Position numbers and translations under genes: made by a program. A DNA stretch of 48,389 nt from an uncultured Oscillospiraceae bacterium (GTDB taxonomy: Bacteria > Bacillota > Clostridia > Oscillospirales > Oscillospiraceae): the NCBI GenBank assembly GCA_910579595.1, contig CAJTVM010000010.1:1-48389 (forward strand), in the 5' to 3' direction. Each line of letters opens with the position of its first letter. Positions within the stretch are counted from its first letter, which is position 1. This document shows positions 32,150-41,000 of the stretch, piece by piece. The notes below the pieces were generated by a model. The model was not told where the DNA came from, searched no databases, and saw only the letters and a list, made by a program, of their open reading frames with translations.

Positions 32150-33298
32150 ATGAAGCTGAAATACATCAAGCATCTGGCGCTGTGCCTGGTGCTGACCCTG
32201 GTGTTGAGCGCCACCGCCTTCGCTTCCCCGGTGCCGGACAATTTGGTGGTGGAGAACCTGAACGGCCAGCAGCGCATCGTGAAAACCTATGTCCTCTCCC
32301 CGGAAACTGACCCGGGGATATTGAAGGAGCCAACCTTTGATTACGACGGCTTTACTTATACCTGGGCCTTCACTATCAAGGAGGAGCACACCTTCCTGGA
32401 GGCCAAGCCCGTGACCCAGACGGTGACAGTGGAGACCGCCAAGAAGGATCTCAACGTCATTCTGGAGCAGCTGGCCCCCACCATCCCCTATAATGATGGG
32501 GAGTACGTCGGTGAATTGGCCTTGGATCATACCACCTTGTCCACCGTAGCGGCGGGGTATACTACCAAACGGGGCTCAGTGACGGCCACCAAAACCATCG
32601 GGCCGCTGGATCGCAACGATATGTCCTATGTCCCGGCCACCACGGTGAAAAACGGGATGACGCTGAACCTGGCTAACGTGGAGTGGCAGGTCATCGGCAG
32701 CGACGTGGTGGGGGACATGATGGCCCCCTGTTCCTATCAGGCGATTGCCACCTATTCCGCCGCAACCAGCAGCCAGGTTGCCACGGGTTACGTTACCACC
32801 GCCGAATACAAGGGCGAGGTGGTGGCGGAGGGCGTGGACAGCATCACCTACACGGTGGTCTATGTGGGCACGGAGATCGTGCCGGAGATGCCGGAGCCCG
32901 TTCAGCCGGACGGCCCGGCTTTTGTTCTGCCCTGGGGCATCATCGGCGGAGTGTTGCTGGCCATTGCGCTGGCGGCGCTGGCCGGGGGCGGGGTGTTCCT
33001 GTTCCTGCGCCGCAAGAACGTCTATATCTATGTCCCCGGCGACAAACCCCGGGACTATAAGCTGATCGCCAAATTCCGGGTAGAACCGAGCCAGCCCGAG
33101 GTGGACATCCAGAACGTCGATCCCTACCCGGAGGGCACCGTTGCGGTGGAGATCAAACGGCCCCTGGCGAAGAAACTGGTGGGCCAGCCTTTCACCGTCC
33201 GTCACCGGACGGCGGATCACACCTACGCCGTCCTCCGGGACCGCCCGGCGGACTGGCACGAGTTTGACCCCACGGAAGAAAAGGAGGAACCTATTTGA
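32150..33298 (+). CDS. Exported single-pass membrane protein of the transfer operon
   Basis: 382 residues. Signal peptide with cleavage near SATAFASP (about 26), an extracellular beta-rich part (about 27-255) full of Thr/Val, a membrane helix (about 262-287: FVLPWGIIGGVLLAIALAAL), a stop-transfer FLRRKN, then a cytoplasmic domain of about 90 residues ending acidic. No known family. Tight linkage to the sortase gene (stop and start overlap) suggests a part in surface assembly or the outer side of the mating channel. Confidence 0.7.
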   Translation: MKLKYIKHLALCLVLTLVLSATAFASPVPDNLVVENLNGQQRIVKTYVLSPETDPGILKEPTFDYDGFTYTWAFTIKEEHTFLEAKPVTQTVTVETAKKDLNVILEQLAPTIPYNDGEYVGELALDHTTLSTVAAGYTTKRGSVTATKTIGPLDRNDMSYVPATTVKNGMTLNLANVEWQVIGSDVVGDMMAPCSYQAIATYSAATSSQVATGYVTTAEYKGEVVAEGVDSITYTVVYVGTEIVPEMPEPVQPDGPAFVLPWGIIGGVLLAIALAALAGGGVFLFLRRKNVYIYVPGDKPRDYKLIAKFRVEPSQPEVDIQNVDPYPEGTVAVEIKRPLAKKLVGQPFTVRHRTADHTYAVLRDRPADWHEFDPTEEKEEPI

Positions 33299-34146
33299 AG
33301 CACATGAAAAAAATGGCGGGTCTGGCGCTGTCCGCCGTGATGGCGCTGACCATGACCGCCCCGGCCTTCGCGTCGGATTACAGCTTTACTACCACCGCCC
33401 CCCAGAACTACTACAAGAGCACCAGCTACGAGGACGTCTACGGCTCCCAGTACAACTACGGCGGGCGCAACGCCGTGGACTACGACGTGCCCGAGCTGGA
33501 GTACGGCCGCATGAGCACCACCATGACCGGTGTGATGGAGCGAACCATCCTGCCCGGGCTCCAGCAGGTGGTGGCATCTGTTGACGGTTCCGGTTACGGC
33601 TTGGGCGGCGAAAACGGCGGGGGCGGCGGCCCCATCACGCAGCTGGTGCTGGACGATGGCACAGGAGCGGGATCCGGCTCCGCGCCCACGGTCATCCCCA
33701 ATACTCCGCAGATCACGGTGCCCAATACCCCCGCCTATACCAGCGTCCAGGGCATGGCCTTCAAGGACGGCAGCATCGGCACCCTGAAGATCGCTAAGCT
33801 GGGCATCAGCGTGAAGGTGTGGGAGGGCGAGTCCACCACGAGCATGGCGAAGGGCGTGGCCCACTACAGCTCCACCTCCGCCTGGGACGGCAACGTTGGT
33901 TTGGCGGGCCATAACCGGGGAGCCAAGTACAACATCGGCGTCATCAAAAATCTGGTTGCCGGCGATATCATCACCTATACCACCATGTACGGCACCCGCA
34001 CCTATGCGGTGTCTGTAGTGAAGACCATCGCCAACACCGACTGGAGCTATCTCCAGGGCACTGCCGACAACCGCATTACCATCACCACCTGCCTGGAAAA
34101 CCACCCGGAGAGCCGTGTCTGTGTCCAAGCTGTTGAGGTAAAGTGA
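33295..34146 (+). CDS. Sortase with signal peptide and long linker
   Basis: 283 residues from TTG at 33295 (AAGGAGGA upstream), overlapping the previous stop. Signal peptide with TAPAFA cleavage (about 28), a Tyr/Ser-rich stretch, a Gly-rich linker (about 100-145), then the sortase barrel: TLKIAKLGISVKVWEGE, catalytic His in LAGHNRG (about 205), Cys in ITTCLE (about 266) and Arg in ESRVCV (about 273). Sortases cut an LPxTG-type motif and join the protein to peptidoglycan or another pilin. The adhesin two genes downstream carries LPKTG. There is no membrane helix other than the signal peptide. Confidence 0.9.
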   Translation: MKHMKKMAGLALSAVMALTMTAPAFASDYSFTTTAPQNYYKSTSYEDVYGSQYNYGGRNAVDYDVPELEYGRMSTTMTGVMERTILPGLQQVVASVDGSGYGLGGENGGGGGPITQLVLDDGTGAGSGSAPTVIPNTPQITVPNTPAYTSVQGMAFKDGSIGTLKIAKLGISVKVWEGESTTSMAKGVAHYSSTSAWDGNVGLAGHNRGAKYNIGVIKNLVAGDIITYTTMYGTRTYAVSVVKTIANTDWSYLQGTADNRITITTCLENHPESRVCVQAVEVK

Positions 34147-34201
34147 TCATCGTTCAGAAAAAAATTTTTTGCCGGGGGCCTCCCGGTTGTTGAAAAACAG
34201 G

Positions 34202-34266
34202 ACGTCCTTTCGTATAAGGAAGTAGTAGGAGCTCATTTTTACGCCTTATAGAAAAAGAAAGGACGT
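34202..34266 (+). promoter_or_regulatory. Hairpin that hides the ribosome site of the next gene
   Basis: ACGTCCTTTC (34202-34211) pairs with GAAAGGACGT (34257-34266), which contains the AAAGGA ribosome site of the gene at 34272. Inside it TATAAGG (34213-34219) pairs with CCTTATA (34244-34250). Closed, the structure should limit translation. Confidence 0.65.
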
Positions 34267-34271
34267 GCGAC

Positions 34272-34991
34272 ATGAAGCAGAAGATTTTGTTCCTGCTGAC
34301 AGGGATGGCTTTGGGCATGGCCCTGGTCAGCGCAGGCCCTGCCGCGGCCTCGAATGGGGTTGCGGCCGTACCGAGTAACCAGACGTTTTATATTGACGGG
34401 CGGCAGGTGTCTGTGACCGCCTATCTTATCGGGGGGAGCAACTACCTGAAGCTCCGGGATGTGGGCCAGGCGGTGGGCTTCAACGTCTACTGGGACGGGG
34501 CGGTGCAGATCGAGCGGGACAAGCCCTATACCGGCACGGCTCCAGGAACCCAGTTGACCGTGCCTCCTCCGCAGCCTTCTATAGATCTGACGGAGGAAAA
34601 TATCCAGGCTATCCTGTGGGGGCTGATGGAGACCTATCCCACCAACGCGCCTTATGGCGCGCCTTATGTGCCCAACAATCCGCTCTACCGCCCCTACAGC
34701 AACTGCGACGCCTGTGCGGGCTGGGCCATGAAGTGCTCCGACGCCGTGTTTGGCGACCTGCCCTGGCGGCGGGTCATGAATCCCCACTGGGAGGATATCC
34801 GGGCCGGGGATCTGCTGGACTGGCGGACCGACGGCACCGGCCATGTTGTGGTCGTCATCGAAAAGAACGACGACCATGTGGTAATCACGGAGAGCGGGCG
34901 CAACAACAAGGTCCGCTGGGCGGGGCAATATCCCCGGTGGTGGCTGGAGAGCCAGGCCGAATACTCCCTCCGCACCCGCTATCCCCAGTAA
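34272..34991 (+). CDS. Secreted CHAP-like peptidase with stalk domain
   Basis: 239 residues. Signal peptide to about 27 (AGPAAAS). Residues about 33-90 match the copper-amine-oxidase-like stalk module common in Clostridia (NQTFYIDGRQVSVTAYLIGG, YLKLRDVGQAVGFNVYWDGA). From about 105 a papain-like fold: catalytic Cys in NCDACAGWA (about 144), DIRAGDLLDW and His in GTGHVVVV (about 190), with ITESG after it. The order is that of CHAP/NlpC-type wall hydrolases. It probably opens peptidoglycan for the mating channel. Confidence 0.75.
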   Translation: MKQKILFLLTGMALGMALVSAGPAAASNGVAAVPSNQTFYIDGRQVSVTAYLIGGSNYLKLRDVGQAVGFNVYWDGAVQIERDKPYTGTAPGTQLTVPPPQPSIDLTEENIQAILWGLMETYPTNAPYGAPYVPNNPLYRPYSNCDACAGWAMKCSDAVFGDLPWRRVMNPHWEDIRAGDLLDWRTDGTGHVVVVIEKNDDHVVITESGRNNKVRWAGQYPRWWLESQAEYSLRTRYPQ

Positions 34992-35013
34992 CAACCAAAT
35001 CACGCACAATAAC

Positions 35014-35043
35014 AGGGCCAGACTGCGCGAACAGTCTGGCCCT
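35014..35043 (+). terminator. Terminator-like hairpin before the adhesin gene
   Basis: AGGGCCAGACTG (35014-35025) pairs perfectly with CAGTCTGGCCCT (35032-35043), loop CGCGAA, then CATTTT. It lies 22 bases before the adhesin start and could lower its expression relative to the upstream genes. Confidence 0.7.
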
Positions 35044-35064
35044 CATTTTATGGAGGTTGATTAT

Positions 35065-38000
35065 TTGAAACACAACATCATGAAACGCGCCCTGTCCCTG
35101 CTTTTGGCGCTGGTCTGTGTCCTGGGCGTCCTGCCCCTGTCGGCCTTCGCCGCCGAGGGGCTGTCCTCCGCCCCGGCAAGCATCACGCAGAAAAGCTCGG
35201 ACTATATGAAGATTGGCGGCAAGTCTGTGCGCTACAAGGCCGCCAGCAGCGTCATCAACAACGTGGGCCTGCCCTATGTGTTTGATGAGCAGGTCACCGT
35301 TCCCGGCCTGGACGCGCCGGTTCGCGCATTGTGCGCCTATCAAAAAGGCACCCTGGGCCCCGCCGCCAACGGCCAGCGCTGGAACTTCCAGAGTGAAGTG
35401 GAGAACGCCTCCCTGAAGGTGCTGCTCACCTACGTCTATGCCCATACCTATGGCAACTTCACGAGCGCCGGCAATGCCCGCGGGCTGGAACACTGGACTC
35501 AGTATTGGTCCGACATCTGGTTCATGGTGGCCCAGGCGATGAGCTGGTACTATGAGCACGGCATCATCAAGGATGTCACCGCCGACCGGGAAGGGTTCAT
35601 CGAGCAGGCGTCGGAGGAATTTGTGGCCGCCATGAAGCTGTACCACGACACCTACGGCCAGTCCTCTTTCATCAAGGACTGGAGTAAAATCGGGACGCAC
35701 AGCATCATCGACAGCGCCGATGGCGGCAAAACGGGCAACTCCGCCTATGACTATATCAAGACCGGCGTAGACTTGGTGCTGGATCATCCCGAGTATTACT
35801 ACAGCTACCACCTTTGGCTGTACGACTGGGATAAGTCGCAGCCGTGGAAGCTGGTGGGCCAATCCGGGGTGCCCATGCAGCGTCTTCTGATTGCCGTGCC
35901 GGATGAAGCCTACGAGGAGCCCGGGGTAAAGCTCACCGTCAAAAAGCTGGAAGCAGGGACAAACAAGCCCCTGGGCGGGGTCACCTTCAAGGTGGAGAAC
36001 ACAGCCGATCCCAGTGCCTTTTCGGTGACGAAAACCACCGGCGCAGACGGCACCCTGACGCTGACCGAGGCGGACGGCCTGACCGCCGGCCAGTACACCA
36101 TCACGGAGGAGGCCGCCCCGGAGGGGTATGTGGCCCAGACCGCTTCCCAGACCGTGACCGTGATGCCCAATGGCTCCGTGGCCAATACCTTCACCTTCTA
36201 CAACGAGCCGACCACGACAACCACTACCCCCGGCACCGGCTCTATTCGGAAGGTGGACAGTGATAACCCCACCGTGGGCATTCCCGGCGCGGTGATCCGC
36301 ATCACCAGCGTCCTGCTGGACGACGGCGGCAGCTTCGCCGGCGAGTTCACCACCAAGGACGGCGGCTACATCCTGAAGGAGGACCTGGACTTCGCCAACC
36401 TCCCCACCGGCAGCTATATCGCCGAGGAGATCACTCCCCCCGAGGGCTACATCCTCAGCTCCGATGTGTCCAAGGTGAAGCAGCCCTTCGTGTGGGACGG
36501 GGAGCATGACATCTCCCTGGTTTTCGAGAACAGCTCCAAGGTCAAGGTCCAGCTCAAGAAGGTGGATGAGGGCGGCAGCCCCCTGGCCGGCTGTGTTTTT
36601 CTCGTCCTGCGGGACGGGCAGGTGATTTCCACCGAGGAGACCGGCGCGGACGGCGCCATCACCGTGTCCAACGTCACCGAGGGCCACTATGAGTTCGTGG
36701 AGGTGTCCGCTCCCGCTGGCTTCGACTGTGACCGCTCCCCGGTGGGCGTCCACGTCAACGCCGGGGATCTCCAGGGAGAGCAGACCATCGTGGTCACTAA
36801 AATGAACCACCACAAGCGCAGCCTGACCATCACCAAGCGGAACACCGAGACCGGCGACCCTGTTCCCGGCACCAGCTTCCATATCCGGGGCATCAACCTG
36901 GGCTACGAGAACGATGTGGTGACCGGCGCGGACGGCACCGTCACCCTGTCCGATATGCCCAGCGGGTGCTATGAGATCGAGGAAACGGACGTGCCCGCGC
37001 CCTACATTCTGGACACCAACAACCGCAAGACCGTCTGGATCGACGCCGCCAAGGACCAGGACGTGGTGGCGGACTTCGTGAACAGCACCAAGCCCGGCCT
37101 GCGGGTTGTGAAAAAGGATCAGCAGACCGGCGAGCCGCTGTCCGATGTCCAGTTCCGCATCCGGGAGGTCAACGGCGGCTACAACGAGCTGCACTTCACA
37201 GATAAACAGGGCGTAATCAGTCTGGAGGGCATGAACCCGGGCAGTTATACCGTGCAGGAGACCAAGCCCAAGAACGGCTGGGTGGGGGACGATACCCTCC
37301 ATGTGGTTGAGCTGGAGGAGAACAAGACCACCACCCTGGAGCTGAACAACCTGAGAAAGCCGGATCTGTTCATCAAAAAGGTGGATTCTATCACCGGCAG
37401 CCCCATTCAGGGCGTGAAGTTCCAGGTCTGGCGAGGCAGCGATGATACCAAGGCCGGCGAATACAACGACCTGGGCACCTTCTACACCGGCGCCAACGGC
37501 GAGATCCATCTGGCGCGGCTGGAAACGGGCTGGTATCGGGCGAAGGAGCTGGAGAGCGCCCCCGGCTACACCATCAAGCAGCCGGACACCCAGGAGATCT
37601 ATCTGGCGGCGGGCAAGGACTTCACTCTGACCTTTGAAAACACCCCGAAAAACGCGATAATCGTTGAAAAATATGACTCCGTCACCCACGAGGCCCTGGC
37701 CGGATGCACCTTCCAGCTGCGCTATCTGGCTGGCACTTCCGGCACGGGCGGCACCGTGATCGGCCAGAAGGTGACGGGCAAAAATGGCGTTGCCATGTGG
37801 ACGGGGCTGGAGCCGGGATCGTACATTGTGGAGGAAGTAGACCCGGCGGATGGGTACTCCATCCTCAATTCCTCCGAGACCGTCTACCTGGCGGACAGCG
37901 GCGAGCAGAGCGTCATCACCGTGACCTTTAACAACGCGCCGGACGGGATGCTGCTCATCCGCAAGGTGTGCGCCACCAACCCCTCCGTCACCCTCCAGAA

Positions 38001-41000
38001 CGCCGAGTTCAAAGTGATGTATTCGGACGGCCAGCTCATCGGCGACGCCAACGGCATCTACCGCACCGATGAGAACGGCGAGATCCTCATCGGCAGTCTG
38101 AAACCGGGTAAGAGCGTGGTGGTCACCGAAGTCCGTGCCCCTGCCGGTTTCATCCTGGACACACAGAGCCAGACCATCCAGGTCAAGGAGGGCCGCACCG
38201 TCAGTTTGACCTTCAAAAATCAGCCCAAGGGCGCTCTGATTATCCAGAAGCGGGACAGCCAGACCAATGAGGTCCTGCCCGGTGCGCAGTTCAGGATCAC
38301 CACCGCCGCTGGGTGCGAGGTGGGGCTGGACGGCGTGATTGGCACCAGCACCCTGACCTCCAACGGCATTTTCACCACCGACAGCCAGGGCGAAATCAGA
38401 ATCACCAACCTCGCTCCCGGCGCTTACGTCATCAACGAGATCAAGGCCCCGGAGGGCGGGTACGTCATCGACACCCCCTCCACCAACGTGGTCATTGGGC
38501 AGGGCGGCGATACCCAAACGGTGGTCATCAAAAATACCCGTAAGGGCGGGCTTATCGTTGAAAAATACGATAAAGTGACCAAGCAGCCGTTGGCTGGCGC
38601 TCAGTTCAAAATCATGATGGCGAACGGTGAGCTGACCCCGGATAACGAGGGCCTCACCAGCTCCAACGGCCTTTACACCACTGACGTGAACGGCCAGATC
38701 GTGCTGTCCAAGCTGCTCCCCGGCACTTATGTGGTGTCCGAGGAACGTGCCCCGGACAACTACCGCAAGGACCCCACTCCCCAGACTGTGGTGGTCAACG
38801 CCGGGGACACCCAGACGGTCCGGTTCTATGACGATCCCCTTTGCACCCTCACCATTTTGAAGCGGGATGCCGTGACCAAGAAGCCCCTGCGCGGCGCGGA
38901 ATTTCTGGTGAAGGACAGCTCCGGCCATGTGATCGGCCCCAATAACGGCCTCTACACCACCGGCACCGACGGCACCGTGACCGTCACCGGGCTGGCCCCC
39001 AATTCCACCATCGTGGTGAGCGAGGGGAAGGCCCCCAAAGGCTACATTTTGGACGAAACCCCGAAAAATATCGTGGTGCGCTCCGGCGTGGCCAACAGCC
39101 TGATTTTTGACAACGAACCGGGCACTACCCTCATCATCCGCAAATTCATTGAGGGTACCGAGAACGAACCCCTGTCCGGCGTCTGCTTCAAGGTTGTGGA
39201 CGGCTCCGGCGCGGCGGTCGGCCCGGACGATGGGGTGTACTACACCGACAAGGCGGGTGAGATCGTGCTGGAGGGCATCGAACCGGGTACCACCGTCATT
39301 GCCCGTGAGGTCAAGACCGTGGAAGGGTTTGTCATGGACGGCACCCCCCAGGACATCAAGATCGTGGGCGGGCGTGTGCAGCAGCTCACCTTCTGGAACA
39401 AGCGGGCCGGGACGCTGGTGATCCAGAAGAAGGACAAGATTTCCGGCGCGATGATCCCCGGCGCGCAGTTCCAGCTCACCTACGCCAACGGCGGCTATGT
39501 GGACAATGACAACGGCCACCTGTCCAGCAATGGCCTCTATACCACCGATGATAAGGGCCAGATCCGCATTTCCGGCATCACCGGCACCGTGGTGGCGAAG
39601 GAGGTCATGGCGGCCCCTGGGTACGTCATCGACCAGTCCACCCAGGTACAGACGGTCACGGTCAATCCCCTGGACACGCAGACCCTCACGTTCCTCAACG
39701 AACCCCTGTGCAGCCTCACCATCACCAAGCTGGATTCCGTGACGGGTAAGCCCGTGCCAAACACCTCCTTCGCGGTGAAGGATGGCAACGGGAATGTGCT
39801 GGCGACCTGCACCACTGGGAAGGATGGCACTGCCACTGTCACCGGCCTTGTGCCCAACAGCACCGTGGTCGTGGTGGAAACCCGCGTGCCCTCCGGCTAT
39901 GTGCTGAACACCACGCCCCAGACCATCATCGTGAAGAACGGCTCCAACACCCTCACCGGCAGCACCGGCACCGTGACCAATCCCGGCAGTAGCGCCGTAA
40001 CCACGCCCACCAATCCGGGCACCGGCACGGGAAATGGCAACGACCTCACTTTTGAGAATGAGCCGAAGCAAACCCTGACCATTCACAAGTACATCGAGGG
40101 CACCGCCAACGAGCCGCTGGCCGGGGTGTGCTTCAAGGTGGTGGATGGGAGCGGCGCTCCTGTGGGCCCCGGCGATGGCACTTTCTACACCGACGCCAAG
40201 GGTGAGATTGTCATTGAGGGCCTGGAACCCGGTTCCACCATCACCGCCCAAGAGGTCAAGACGGTGGACGGCTTCGTGCTGGATGGCGCTCCGAAATCCG
40301 TGAAGATCAAGGCGGGCCAGGGCGCTCCCTCGCTCACCTTCTGGAATAAGCGAGCCGGGGAGCTTATCATCCGCAAACTGGACAAGGCCACCGGCAAGCC
40401 ACTGGCCGGGGTGGAATTTGAGCTGACCTACGCGGGCGGCGGCTATGTGGACAGCGCCAACGGGCACCTGTCCTCCAACGGCCTGTATACCACCGATGCC
40501 CACGGTGAAATTCATGTTTCCGGCATCACCGGCACCATCGTGGTCAAGGAGACCCGCACCATTGAGGGCTACACCATCGACCCGGCCACGCAGACGCAGA
40601 CGGTGAAGGTCAATCCCCAGGACACGCAGACCCTCACCTTCTACAACGCGCCCAAGCAGACGCTGACCATCCAGAAATATGTGGACGGCACCACCGACCC
40701 CATCCAGGGCGTGACCTTCCTCATCACTGACAGCTCCGGGCAGGTGGTGGGGCCGAACAACGGCGAGTACATCACCGACCGCAACGGCCGCATCGTCCTT
40801 ACCGACCTGACCCCCGGCACCACCATCACCGCCAAGGAGACCAAGACCGTCGGCGGCTATGTGCTGGACACCACGCCGCAGAACATCCTTATCAAAAGTG
40901 GCGTCGCTCAGACCCTGACCTTCTTCAACAAGGCCGAGGGCGGGCTGGAGTTGATCAAGGTGTCCGCCAGCGACAAGTCCCAGCGCATCCCCAACGTTAC

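Noticed and set aside
30968..32530. Minus-strand frame of 520 codons opposite the S1-like gene
   Set aside because: Antisense of a G+C-rich gene, no recognisable domain, crosses two plus-strand genes with good ribosome sites.
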